Below are positions 1-8,403 of a stretch of 64,000 bases of DNA, piece after piece. The position numbers were made by a program, and so were the translations under genes. The notes below the pieces were generated by a model. That model did not search any database and had not been told where the DNA came from. It was given only the letters and a program-made list of their open reading frames with translations. The stretch's first letter is position 1. Each line of letters opens with the position of its first letter. Origin of the DNA: Ilyomonas sp965214235 (lineage in GTDB: Bacteria > Bacteroidota > Bacteroidia > Chitinophagales > Chitinophagaceae); assembly GCA_965214235.1 (NCBI GenBank), contig CBDCBH010000003.1, positions 1,240,001 through 1,304,000 on the forward strand. The letters are read 5' to 3'.

Positions 1-927
1 GCGGTTCGCCTGCCAGCCTGCGCCTGTCATTTCATCGGTATAACCATAATTTCCGTGTTGCATCACGTAGTTAATTCGTGTGCCGCGGTTGCCATCATCG
101 TCATTATCGCTTTGCCATAACGTGCCGTAACTATCTACTGCCACTTCGTAAGGATTGCGAAAATTCTGACCCAAACATTCCACATGCGAACCATCCACAT
201 CGCAACGAAACACCAAACCCTGCCTGTATTTTTTCTGACTGATTACATCGCCATCCTGATCAAGTACAGGCTTGTTGTTTTTATCGCGCAACTGCATTCC
301 TGCATTGCCCATGTTAAAGTACAATTTACCATCTGCACCAAATGTAAACGCATGTACGCCATGATCGTGCTGCTCGCCGCTGATGCCTTGAAAAAGAATC
401 TCTTTGCGGTCGGCTTTATCATCGCCATTATCATCATAAAACACCCACACATAAGGGCTTTGCGATACAATTACTTTATTGCCCAGCACACAAATGCCAA
501 GCGGCGCATTAATTTCAGGACCCTGGTAAAACACCTTTGCCGTATCGGCTTTACCATCGCCGTTAGTGTCTTCTAAAATCATAATTCTATCACCCAACAC
601 ATTTACCGGATTGCCGTTAATGGCAGGACGATAATTGTAAGCTTCGTTCACCCAAACCCTTCCCTTTTCATCTACATCAATATTGGTTGGATTCTTCAGC
701 ATCGGCTCTGTTGCATACGTGTGTACTTCCAAATCTTTTGCAACGGTTAAACCTTTCAATGCATTTTCAGGAAGATGTTTTTGCGCATCGGTTAAGCTAT
801 CAGGCGATGCTGTTGTATTGGCATGATTTGCCTGTTTGCCGTTAAAGTTGTTTTTGCAGGAAAGAACAAAAAAAAGAAGCAGTACATACGCAGAATATGG
901 AGTAAAAGAAAAGCGATAAGTAGTCAT
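1..927 (-). CDS. Beta-propeller dehydrogenase-like lipoprotein (PVC-type membrane-bound dehydrogenase N-domain), C-terminus cut off by the window
   Basis: Read on the minus strand from the ATG at 927, the frame stays open to the window edge (309 codons). The N-terminus is a lipoprotein signal: a hydrophobic stretch ending in a lipobox with the sequence LSC, Cys at about residue 24. The mature part begins with a glucose/L-sorbosone dehydrogenase-like propeller, with text such as NPTNIDVDEKGRVWV and two Asp-rich loops (DTNGDGKAD and DDNGDDKAD) that look like Ca-binding turns. Members of this group usually continue into a HEAT-repeat and cytochrome c part, which lies outside the window. The likely role is periplasmic oxidation or binding of a sugar-like substrate; the substrate cannot be told. 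It is separated from the end of argH by 144 bp. Confidence 0.75.
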   Translation of the reverse strand, partial: MTTYRFSFTPYSAYVLLLFFVLSCKNNFNGKQANHANTTASPDSLTDAQKHLPENALKGLTVAKDLEVHTYATEPMLKNPTNIDVDEKGRVWVNEAYNYRPAINGNPVNVLGDRIMILEDTNGDGKADTAKVFYQGPEINAPLGICVLGNKVIVSQSPYVWVFYDDNGDDKADRKEILFQGISGEQHDHGVHAFTFGADGKLYFNMGNAGMQLRDKNNKPVLDQDGDVISQKKYRQGLVFRCDVDGSHVECLGQNFRNPYEVAVDSYGTLWQSDNDDDGNRGTRINYVMQHGNYGYTDEMTGAGWQANR

Positions 928-1071
928 AGAATATGGCATTTAAAGGCATGAAAATACAGCAATATATTTTTTGTTGAATATAGAAATAACATGGGCTGTA
1001 AAAGATAATGAGAAATGAATACTTAGTAAAAGAAAACCTGTTGTGGCATTACCAATTTATTCTGCAAATTA

Positions 1072-2418
1072 TTATAATAACAGCTTTTCAAAAGCTGCAT
1101 GATAATGTTCAAACTGAAAGCTCTTTATTATTTGGTGCATGTTGGCTTCTATTTTATCATTACATAAGTTGCCGATGCTGCCTTCGTGCGTGTGATGGAT
1201 TTGTGTTGAATAATAAAACCTGTTTTCTTCAATATCAAGCCCTACTTTTTTATACGCATCCCGAAAAGGAACACCGTTTAAAACAAGCTTGTTCACTTCT
1301 TCTACGCTGAATAAATACTTATACTTTTCATCACTTAAAATATCTTTCTTCACTTCCATATTGGTTATCATCAACCCAATCATATCCATGCAATTATGCA
1401 GCGTTTGAAAAGCAGGAAACAAATGCTCTTTTAAAAGTTGTAAATCGCGATGATAACCGGAGGGAAGGTTGGTTGTCATCAATATAATTTCGTTAGGCAA
1501 AGCCTTGATGCGATTGCAATAGGAACGTATGAGTTCAAATACATCGGGGTTTTTTTTGTGAGGCATGATGCTGCTGCCGGTAGTAAGTTCGGGCGGAAAA
1601 GAAATAAAGCCAAAATTTTGGTTGAGATACAATGTTGCATCCATACTTAGCCTGGCTAACGTATCTGCCAGGTTTGCCAATGAGGACGCAACAATGCGCT
1701 CGGCTTTTCCGCGTCCCATCTGCGCATAAATAACATTATAATTTAGATCGGCAAAACCCAATAGCTGCGTGGTTATTGTACGGTTAATGGGAAAAGATGA
1801 ACCATAACCAGCCGCCGAACCCAAAGGGTTTTTATTTACTACATCGTAAGCAGATTTTACTACAATCATATCATCTACCAAACTTTCTGCATAAGCACCT
1901 AACCACAAGCCAAATGAAGAAGGCATAGCAAGTTGAAGATGTGTGTACCCAGGCAATAAATCATCTTTTAATTTATCGCTTTTTTTAATTAATAATTGAA
2001 AGAGAGATTGAACATTGAGAACTATTTTTTCTATCTCACTGCGTAAAAACAATTTAATGTCAACCAACACCTGGTCATTGCGGCTGCGGGCTGAGTGTAT
2101 TTTTTTACCAACATCACCCAGTTTTTTTGTAAGCAGAAATTCAATTTGCGAATGAACGTCCTCAATGGAATTGTCAATGGTGAAGGCTGAATTATTAATT
2201 GGTGAAGGCTGCGTGGTTTTGTAAATTTCTTTAAGCTCATTGGTAAGTTGTAAGGCTTCTTCATTGGTAAGCAAGCCAACCGTTGCCAGCATTTGTGCGT
2301 GAGCTATGTTTCCTAAAATATCGTAAGGTGCTAACAGTAAATCCCATTCACGATCGTTGCCAACAGTGAAGGTTTCTACTTCTTTAAGCGATTCAATATT
2401 CTTTTGCCAAAGCTTCAT
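1072..2418 (-). CDS. argH: Argininosuccinate lyase
   Basis: ArgH splits argininosuccinate into arginine and fumarate, the last step of arginine synthesis, in the cytoplasm. The 448-residue product has the fumarase/aspartase superfamily signature GSSIMPHKKNP at about residues 281-291 (Ser loop), the SRSRNDQ-like block near 110 and PGYTHLQ near 156. The frame is open further upstream to 2487, but that would overlap the preceding VOC gene. The ATG at 2418, giving MKLWQKN as in other Bacteroidota ArgH proteins, is the better start. It is the last gene of the arginine cluster, 44 bp after the VOC gene. The family assignment is firm; length is normal. Confidence 0.96.
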   Translation of the reverse strand: MKLWQKNIESLKEVETFTVGNDREWDLLLAPYDILGNIAHAQMLATVGLLTNEEALQLTNELKEIYKTTQPSPINNSAFTIDNSIEDVHSQIEFLLTKKLGDVGKKIHSARSRNDQVLVDIKLFLRSEIEKIVLNVQSLFQLLIKKSDKLKDDLLPGYTHLQLAMPSSFGLWLGAYAESLVDDMIVVKSAYDVVNKNPLGSAAGYGSSFPINRTITTQLLGFADLNYNVIYAQMGRGKAERIVASSLANLADTLARLSMDATLYLNQNFGFISFPPELTTGSSIMPHKKNPDVFELIRSYCNRIKALPNEIILMTTNLPSGYHRDLQLLKEHLFPAFQTLHNCMDMIGLMITNMEVKKDILSDEKYKYLFSVEEVNKLVLNGVPFRDAYKKVGLDIEENRFYYSTQIHHTHEGSIGNLCNDKIEANMHQIIKSFQFEHYHAAFEKLLL

Positions 2419-2462
2419 GGTGGTTGAATTATTTATACAATCATTGGTTCTTCTATTCAATT

Positions 2463-2852
2463 TTAAATGGGTTGTATCAAGTCCCAAAGATTACCATATA
2501 AATCTTTAAATACAGCTACTTTTCCATAGCTTTCGATTGAAGGTTTTCTTATGATTGATATATTATTCGCCAGCAGGTTTTGATAATCTCTTTCAAAATC
2601 ATCGGTATATAAAAATAAAAACACACGTCCGCCGGTTTGATTTCCAACTCTGCTTTTTTGTTCTTCCGAAGCCGCTTTTGCCAATAGCAAATGGCATCCC
2701 GGCGAACCTTGCGGCTTTACTAAAACCCATCTTTTTATATCGCTTACAACCGTGTCTTCAACCAATTCAAAATTTAGCTTCTTAGTATAAAATTGAATAG
2801 CTTCATCGTAGTCATCAACTACAAGAGCTATGTGTGCTAAATTCTGTTTCAT
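2463..2852 (-). CDS. VOC-family (glyoxalase/bleomycin-resistance fold) protein
   Basis: A 129-residue single-domain protein opening with HIALVVDDYDEAIQFYT, the typical first beta-alpha unit of the vicinal oxygen chelate fold, and closing with KDLYGNLWDLIQP, the typical last strand. Members bind a metal and act as lyases, dioxygenases or drug-binding proteins; the exact substrate cannot be read from the sequence. It lies 12 bp after argE' and 44 bp before argH, so it is very probably co-transcribed with the arginine genes. That position does not by itself prove a role in arginine synthesis; it may be a passenger gene. Confidence 0.85.
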   Translation of the reverse strand: MKQNLAHIALVVDDYDEAIQFYTKKLNFELVEDTVVSDIKRWVLVKPQGSPGCHLLLAKAASEEQKSRVGNQTGGRVFLFLYTDDFERDYQNLLANNISIIRKPSIESYGKVAVFKDLYGNLWDLIQPI

Positions 2853-2864
2853 CGGTTTTATTGT

Positions 2865-3959
2865 TTACTGTATTCCATCAGCCATTTTATACAGTTGCGC
2901 GATATACGTTTTAATTCCTTCTTTAATTTCATCTAAATAAATAAACTCATCGGCTGTATGGCTTCTTGCACTGTTGCCAGGACCTATTTTTAATGTTGGA
3001 AACGGCATCAATGCTTTATCGCTTGTTGTGGGTGAGCCGTAATAAGTTTTATTTAAAGATAAACCGGCTTTTACCAACGGATGATCTAACGAAATAGAAG
3101 TGCTTCGCAAACGAAAACTCCGGGGTTGTATATCGCAAGTCGTGTTTTGTTTTATGATGCTTAGCACTTCATCAAACCCATACAATTCATTCACTCTTAC
3201 ATCAACAGTAAACCTGCATTCATGCGGCACTATATTGTGCTGCGAACCGGCGTTGATAATGGTTACGCTCATCTTCATTGAACCTAATAAATCCGATACC
3301 TTATCAAACCGATAATTACTAAACCATCCGATGTCTTTTATCGCTTTATAAATAGCGTTCTCACCTTCTTCGCGGGCTGCATGTCCTGCTTTGCCATAAG
3401 CTGCGCAATCCAATACCAGCAAGCCTTTTTCAGCAATTGCCATATTTAATAAAGTAGGCTCGCCAACAATACCGCATGTTATGTTCTGCTGTTTAAAATC
3501 TTCTTGTTGTAACAGTGCTTCGATGCCGTTTTTACCGGATATTTCTTCTTCGGCTGTGGCAGCGAACAGTATATTAAATGGAAGATTATTTTTATGATAA
3601 AAATAAACGAACGTGGCGAGTAACGATACCAAACAACCACCTGCATCATTGCTTCCCAAGCCATATAATTTACCATCTTTTTCTGTTGGTAAAAACGGAT
3701 CGGTGGTGTAAGCGTTATTTGGCTTTACAGTATCGTGGTGTGAGTTAAGAAGAAGGGTTGGTTTGTTTTTACTATGATTTTTATTTATCGCCCAAACATT
3801 GTTTAAGAAACGATTCGGTATAATGCTTTTTGAGCCTAAAAAAGTTTCGATTGCGGTAGCCGTTTGGTGTTCCTCTTTACTGAACGAGGGAATTGAAATC
3901 AGTTGTTTTAAAAGAGCAACAGCATCTTTATAAAGTGTATTTAATTCTGAATAATTCAT
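2865..3959 (-). CDS. argE': M20-family N-acylcitrulline/N-acylornithine deacylase (ArgE-like)
   Basis: This 364-residue zinc peptidase of the M20 family shows the metal-binding blocks NSHHDTVKP (near 73-80), the LGSNDAGG block with the bridging Asp, the catalytic AEEEISG with two Glu, and VGEPTL. Between argB/argF' and argH it fits the step that removes the N-acyl group after carbamoylation, giving citrulline. In Bacteroidota with a succinylornithine transcarbamylase the substrate is expected to be N-succinylcitrulline; that is inference from the neighbour, not seen in this gene. The start overlaps the end of argB by 4 bases, so translation is probably coupled. Length is normal for the family. 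Confidence 0.9.
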   Translation of the reverse strand: MNYSELNTLYKDAVALLKQLISIPSFSKEEHQTATAIETFLGSKSIIPNRFLNNVWAINKNHSKNKPTLLLNSHHDTVKPNNAYTTDPFLPTEKDGKLYGLGSNDAGGCLVSLLATFVYFYHKNNLPFNILFAATAEEEISGKNGIEALLQQEDFKQQNITCGIVGEPTLLNMAIAEKGLLVLDCAAYGKAGHAAREEGENAIYKAIKDIGWFSNYRFDKVSDLLGSMKMSVTIINAGSQHNIVPHECRFTVDVRVNELYGFDEVLSIIKQNTTCDIQPRSFRLRSTSISLDHPLVKAGLSLNKTYYGSPTTSDKALMPFPTLKIGPGNSARSHTADEFIYLDEIKEGIKTYIAQLYKMADGIQ

Positions 3960-4738
3960 TGAGTAATGGTTGTACCGGCTGTACCCGAAATTAACTGCTG
4001 CAACTGCTCCGCCTTACCAATGATTACGCGGTGAACACCTTTGTTTAGAGCCGCAAAAGCGTTATCAAGCTTTGGTATCATGCCAGCGAATATGATTTGT
4101 TTTTCTTTTAAATTTTTATAGTATGAGGGAGTGATAGAAGAGATAAGTGTTGCATCATCATCGGCATTCATCAGCACACCACTTTTTTCAAACGAATAAA
4201 TAAGATGCACTTCATAAAACGCACTCATCGCCTGTGCAATTTCCTGCGCAATAGTATCGGCGTTGGTGTTGAGCAATTGCCCTTTGTTGTTGTGTGTTAT
4301 CGGGGCAATAACAACACTTATTTTTTGCAACAATATGCTTTGCAATAAAGAAGAATTGATAACATCAACATCGCCAACAAAACCATAATCAATGGAAGGA
4401 TGAACTCTTTTGTGTGATTGTATCAGGTTGCCATCAGCTCCGCACAAGCCAATGGCAGTGCAGCCTTCAGCCTGTAATTGCGCTACAATGTTTTTGTTGA
4501 TATAGCCTGCATATACCATTGTTACTATCTTTAATGTTTCGGCATCAGTTATACGTCTGCCTTCTATTAATTGCTGTTTAATGCCTAACTGTTCAGCAAG
4601 TTTTGTTGCCAGTTTCCCTCCTCCGTGGATAAGAATTTTAGGTGATTGTATTGATGAAAAAGATTGAAGAAAAGTAGATAATTTTTGTTCGTCATCTATA
4701 ATATTTCCGCCGATTTTTATAATGTAGATTTTATGCAT
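3956..4738 (-). CDS. argB: N-acylglutamate kinase
   Basis: ArgB phosphorylates the gamma-carboxylate of N-acetyl- or N-succinylglutamate. The 260-residue product has the amino-acid-kinase signatures KIGGN at residues 8-12 and HGGGK at 38-42, both of which hold the ATP phosphates, and a C-terminal PKLDNA block with the catalytic Lys. The start codon overlaps the argF' stop by one base (TAATG) and the end overlaps argE' by four, a tightly packed operon. No N-terminal extension of the kind linked to arginine feedback in hexameric kinases is visible, so feedback inhibition is probably weak or placed elsewhere; that last point is inference. Confidence 0.95.
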   Translation of the reverse strand: MHKIYIIKIGGNIIDDEQKLSTFLQSFSSIQSPKILIHGGGKLATKLAEQLGIKQQLIEGRRITDAETLKIVTMVYAGYINKNIVAQLQAEGCTAIGLCGADGNLIQSHKRVHPSIDYGFVGDVDVINSSLLQSILLQKISVVIAPITHNNKGQLLNTNADTIAQEIAQAMSAFYEVHLIYSFEKSGVLMNADDDATLISSITPSYYKNLKEKQIIFAGMIPKLDNAFAALNKGVHRVIIGKAEQLQQLISGTAGTTITQ

Positions 4739-5715
4739 TATAAGCTTTTTAAAATCTCACTGATCACCGCCTGCGCTGCCCAAACACGGTTAGCTGCTTC
4801 CTGTGTAACAATGCTGTGTGAGCCATCCAGCACTTCATCACTCAACTCAACATTTCTTCTTACCGGAAGGCAGTGCATCACTTTCGCATTGTTGGTTAAT
4901 TCTAATTTTTTATTTGTCAGCATCCAGCGCGGATCGTTCTCATAAATCTTACCATAATCATGATAGGTACTCCAGTTTTTTACATATACAAAATCGGCAT
5001 CTTTCAATGCCTCATCCTGGTTGTGTGTTATGGTTGCACCTTTTGTAAACTGTTCTGCCAATTCATAATCTTCAGGATGCGTAATAACAAAACGGGCTTC
5101 GCCCCAGGCGGTAATCCATTGCGCAAAACTGTTAGCAACGCATTGCGGTAAAGCCTTTACATGTGGCGCCCAGGTAAGAACAATTTTAGGTTTTGCGCCC
5201 TCCTCAACAAGTTGAGAAGGGTTACAGATGAGGGCTTCTTTTATAGTTATAATATCTGTAAGCGATTGCAGAGGATGCAGTGTTGCACTTTCCAAACTAA
5301 TAACCGGAACGCCGCAGTGTTTTACAAATTCACTGATGTACAATTCGCTGTAATCATCTTCCCGGTTTTTTAAAGATGGAAAGGTGCGAATACATAAAAT
5401 ATCGAAATATTTACCCAGCACCGGCGCTGCATCTTTTACATGCTCAACGGTATTGCCGCTCATGATGGCGCCTTCTTCAAATTCAATCGCCCAGCCTTCT
5501 TTATCAACATTAAAAACAATCGCTTCCATGCCCAAATTATGCGCAGCTATTTGTGTGCTTAAGCGTGTGCGTAAAGAAGGATTGAGGAACAATAAGCCAA
5601 TGCATTTATCAGCGCCTAAGGCTCTGTCTTTATATGGAGCCGCTTTATAATCTAATGCTTTTGCTGCTAAGGCGTTGATGTTGGTAACATCGTGTACGGA
5701 AAGGAATTGCTTCAA
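4738..5715 (-). CDS. argF': N-succinylornithine carbamoyltransferase
   Basis: A 325-residue transcarbamylase with the carbamoyl-phosphate loop NPSLRTRLS (residues 45-53) and a C-terminal HCLPVRRNVELSDEV block, the layout of acetyl/succinylornithine transcarbamylases rather than plain ornithine transcarbamylase. The residue before the EH pair in the 80s loop (position 90) is Val. In this family Glu at the equivalent site gives acetylornithine activity, and Pro, Ser, Ala or Val give succinylornithine activity, by published mutagenesis of the Xanthomonas and Bacteroides fragilis enzymes. Val therefore supports N-succinyl-L-ornithine as substrate. It lies between argD (40 bp gap) and argB (1-base overlap). 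Confidence 0.92.
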   Translation of the reverse strand: MKQFLSVHDVTNINALAAKALDYKAAPYKDRALGADKCIGLLFLNPSLRTRLSTQIAAHNLGMEAIVFNVDKEGWAIEFEEGAIMSGNTVEHVKDAAPVLGKYFDILCIRTFPSLKNREDDYSELYISEFVKHCGVPVISLESATLHPLQSLTDIITIKEALICNPSQLVEEGAKPKIVLTWAPHVKALPQCVANSFAQWITAWGEARFVITHPEDYELAEQFTKGATITHNQDEALKDADFVYVKNWSTYHDYGKIYENDPRWMLTNKKLELTNNAKVMHCLPVRRNVELSDEVLDGSHSIVTQEAANRVWAAQAVISEILKSL

Positions 5716-5755
5716 TGTTTATCGTTGCTTATTTATGATTTATAACTGTTATTAA

Positions 5756-6934
5756 TTAATCAACTTCTGCTTCCTGTTCTACTTTTTTTGCTTCTGGTTT
5801 CATCTCTGCAATGGCTTCCTGCAAAGCCTCCAAAAATTCATCCGATTGCTTACGCGATAAAGCCAAGGATGGCAGCAAACGAATTACATTAGGTTTCGCT
5901 TCGCCTGTGAAAATATTGAAATCATACAACAGTTTTTTACGCAAGTCTTTCAACTCTTCGGGCACATCAAAGCCAATCATCAAACCTTTGCCACGCACGT
6001 TTTTAATGCCTTCAATTGTTTTCAAACGGTTCATTAAATACATGCCCCGTTGCTTGGCAAACTCAATTAAATTTTCTTCTTCCATTACTTCTAACACAGC
6101 CAGTGCTGCTGCGCAAGCCAAATGGTTGCCACCGAATGTAGTGCCTAACATACCATGCTTAGGTTTGATGTACGATGCAATAAGCAAACCGCCTATAGGA
6201 AACCCATTGCCCATGCCTTTTGCCATGGTATAAATATCTGCATTTACACCGGCATGATCATGACTGAAAAACTTACCCGTTCTGCCATAACCACACTGTA
6301 CACTGTCAGCAATAAACACTGCGTCATTCTGATCGCACAGTCTGCGAATCAATTGTAAAAAGCTTTCGCTGGCAACGTTAATACCGCCCACACCTTGTAC
6401 GCCTTCCACAATTACAGCGCAAACATATTTACCGTTGGTTTGAAAATATGTTTTTAAAGCTGATTCATCATTGAATGGCAAAAAATCAACGTTATCTGTT
6501 TCATTTACCGGTGCAACAATGGCTTTGTTATCAGTAGCTGCAACAGCTAATGATGTTCTGCCATGAAAGGCTTTTGTAAAAGCAACAATCTTCTTTTTCC
6601 CGTTGTGGAAAGATGCCAGTTTGAGTGCGTTTTCGTTAGCTTCGGCACCGCTGTTTACTAAAAACAATTGATAGTTTTCCTTGCCCGATACTCTGGCTAA
6701 TTTATCAGCCAATTGTTGCTGAATAGGAATATGAACCGAATTGGAATAAAACGCAATTTTTTCCAACTGTTCCTCAATTTTTTTCACCCAATGCGGATGC
6801 GTATGCCCGATGCTGATGACGGCATGACCGCCATACATATCAAGATATTGCACGCCATTGTCGTCCCACACATAAGAGCCTTGCGCTTTTGTAATTGTTA
6901 TATCGTTCAACGGATATACATCGAAGAGAGTCAT
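5756..6934 (-). CDS. argD: N-acylornithine aminotransferase (PLP, class III)
   Basis: The 392-residue product is a class III aminotransferase: NSGAEANENALK near residue 95-106, the PLP ring contact Asp210 in IADSVQCGYGRTG, and the Schiff-base Lys239 in MAKGMGNGFPIGG. The usual Glu after the ring-contact Asp is Ser here; I do not know whether this matters. It makes N-acylornithine from N-acylglutamate semialdehyde and glutamate. The C-terminus carries an acidic/Lys tail of about 20 residues that may be disordered. It sits between argF' and a pseudogene that separates it from argC, so the argC-argD link is interrupted by about 410 bp. Confidence 0.95.
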   Translation of the reverse strand: MTLFDVYPLNDITITKAQGSYVWDDNGVQYLDMYGGHAVISIGHTHPHWVKKIEEQLEKIAFYSNSVHIPIQQQLADKLARVSGKENYQLFLVNSGAEANENALKLASFHNGKKKIVAFTKAFHGRTSLAVAATDNKAIVAPVNETDNVDFLPFNDESALKTYFQTNGKYVCAVIVEGVQGVGGINVASESFLQLIRRLCDQNDAVFIADSVQCGYGRTGKFFSHDHAGVNADIYTMAKGMGNGFPIGGLLIASYIKPKHGMLGTTFGGNHLACAAALAVLEVMEEENLIEFAKQRGMYLMNRLKTIEGIKNVRGKGLMIGFDVPEELKDLRKKLLYDFNIFTGEAKPNVIRLLPSLALSRKQSDEFLEALQEAIAEMKPEAKKVEQEAEVD

Positions 6935-6975
6935 AAGTTATAAGTTTTAATTGATACGTTTAGATTAATCATTTT

Positions 6976-7319
6976 CTAAGTTTTTCCGATTAAAGAAATC
7001 AGCTTTTCTTTTACTTCATTAATAATTTTAAACAGTTCATCAAAATGGTTTACTCATAGATAAAGTAAGTCTTTAGAAAGGATAAGTAAATATCCGGCTT
7101 CATTTGCTGAACGTAATGCTATGTTTGAAAAATATGCAAATTCCCCATTTGAATTTTTTGCCCATCCTTCTGCAATATTAGCAGGTATAGATGAAGCCGC
7201 TCATTGTAGCTGCTTTGTTAAGCGTATAATTCTTTTTAGAAAGTAATTCTGCTATTTCCTAAAATTTTCTAAGTAACAAATGTGCTTTCCAACACTTTTA
7301 AATCTTTATAATTCTGCAT
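6976..7319 (-). pseudogene. Decayed four-helix-bundle protein (23S rRNA intervening-sequence-type family)
   Basis: No intact frame exists, but the minus strand in pieces reads as this common Bacteroidota family. It begins MQNYKDLKVLE at 7319. A later stretch in another frame gives SIPANIAEGWAKNSNGEF followed by ALRSANEAGYLLILSKDL, the conserved core of the family, and the frame of the tail ends near 6976. At least two frameshifts and several stop codons break it. It fills the otherwise unexplained gap between argC and argD. Function of the intact family is unknown; copies occur inside rRNA intervening sequences and free in genomes. Confidence 0.7.
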
Positions 7320-7346
7320 TCTTAACTTATTACCTACACTTATCAC

Positions 7347-8387
7347 TTAAAACCCAATTGCTTTTAGCTTCAATCCTGTTGTTTCCTCTAACCCAAACAT
7401 CAGGTTCATGTTCTGCACTGCTTGTCCGGATGCGCCTTTCAGTAAATTATCAATGATAGAATGCACTACCAATTTGCTGCCTATTTTTTCTAATTGAATA
7501 ACACATTTGTTGGTGTTGATAACCTGCTTTAAAAAAATAGGTTCATCGCTCATAAATGTAAACGAAGTTTCATCATAAAAGTCTTTGAATATCTCTTTTA
7601 AAAAATCAAGTTTTTTTTCGCAATGAATAACAGAGCTAACAAAAATGCCGCGTGTAAAGTCGCCACGCCACGGAACAAAGCTAATGCCGCCGCCCCCGGA
7701 AGAGGAGTTTGTGAACCTGCTCTTTAATTGTAAAAGAGACTGTACAATTTCGCCAAGATGTTGATGGCTTAATGTTTTATAAGCTTGTATGTTATTAGCA
7801 CGCCAGCTAAAATGTGAAGTTGCACTTAAACTTTGACCGGCACCGGTACTGCCGGTGATGCCTGTGGTATGAACTTCTTCTAACAAACCGTTTTTTGCCA
7901 ACGGCAACAAACCTAATTGAATAGCCGTTGCAAAACATCCGGGATTGGCAATGTTGTGTGCTGTTATAATTTGTTCTTTGTTCAATTCGGGCAAGCCATA
8001 AACAAACTGCCTGATAAATGTATGATGGCTTTCGGTTGGCTGTTGAAATTCTCTATTTTGTTGTAAACGAAAATCGTTGGAAAGGTCAATAATCTTTACA
8101 TGAAATGGAATAGGATTCGCTTGTAAAAACTTTCTTGCTTCACCATGACCAATACAGAGAAAGAGAACATCAATGTTGGCTAATCTTTCTGTTGATAGCG
8201 CTTCGTTTCCGCTAAATGAAATATCCGTATCGCCCAGCAAATCCTGATGCACCTGATACAGATATTTTCCTGTGTTACTATTGCTATGCACAAAAGCAAC
8301 AGCAGCCTGCGGATGATAAAGCAACACTCTTATCAACTCTCCGCCTGTATATCCGGCACCGCCGATAATGCCTGCATTAATGCTCAT
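7347..8387 (-). CDS. argC: N-acyl-gamma-glutamyl-phosphate reductase
   Basis: ArgC reduces the acyl phosphate made by ArgB to the semialdehyde using NADPH. The 346-residue product starts with the Rossmann loop GIIGGAGYTGGELIRVL and carries the catalytic Cys151 in NPGCFATA. The C-terminal dimerisation part ends in GQAVQNMNLMFGL, a conserved block. It starts 16 bp after the phosphotransferase-like gene and is followed by the dead four-helix-bundle gene. Length matches the family, and no key residue is missing. Confidence 0.96.
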   Translation of the reverse strand: MSINAGIIGGAGYTGGELIRVLLYHPQAAVAFVHSNSNTGKYLYQVHQDLLGDTDISFSGNEALSTERLANIDVLFLCIGHGEARKFLQANPIPFHVKIIDLSNDFRLQQNREFQQPTESHHTFIRQFVYGLPELNKEQIITAHNIANPGCFATAIQLGLLPLAKNGLLEEVHTTGITGSTGAGQSLSATSHFSWRANNIQAYKTLSHQHLGEIVQSLLQLKSRFTNSSSGGGGISFVPWRGDFTRGIFVSSVIHCEKKLDFLKEIFKDFYDETSFTFMSDEPIFLKQVINTNKCVIQLEKIGSKLVVHSIIDNLLKGASGQAVQNMNLMFGLEETTGLKLKAIGF

Positions 8388-8403
8388 GCGAATGGTAATT
8401 ATT

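Noticed and set aside
184..576. A 130-codon plus-strand frame at the window start
   Set aside because: It is antisense to the propeller dehydrogenase lipoprotein, which has clear motifs; low-complexity Ile/Lys text is typical of shadows.
1008..1310. A 100-codon plus-strand frame
   Set aside because: Overlaps the 3' end of argH on the opposite strand and has no family character.
2419..2487. Longer argH start
   Set aside because: It would overlap the VOC gene and adds residues unlike the family; ATG at 2418 preferred.
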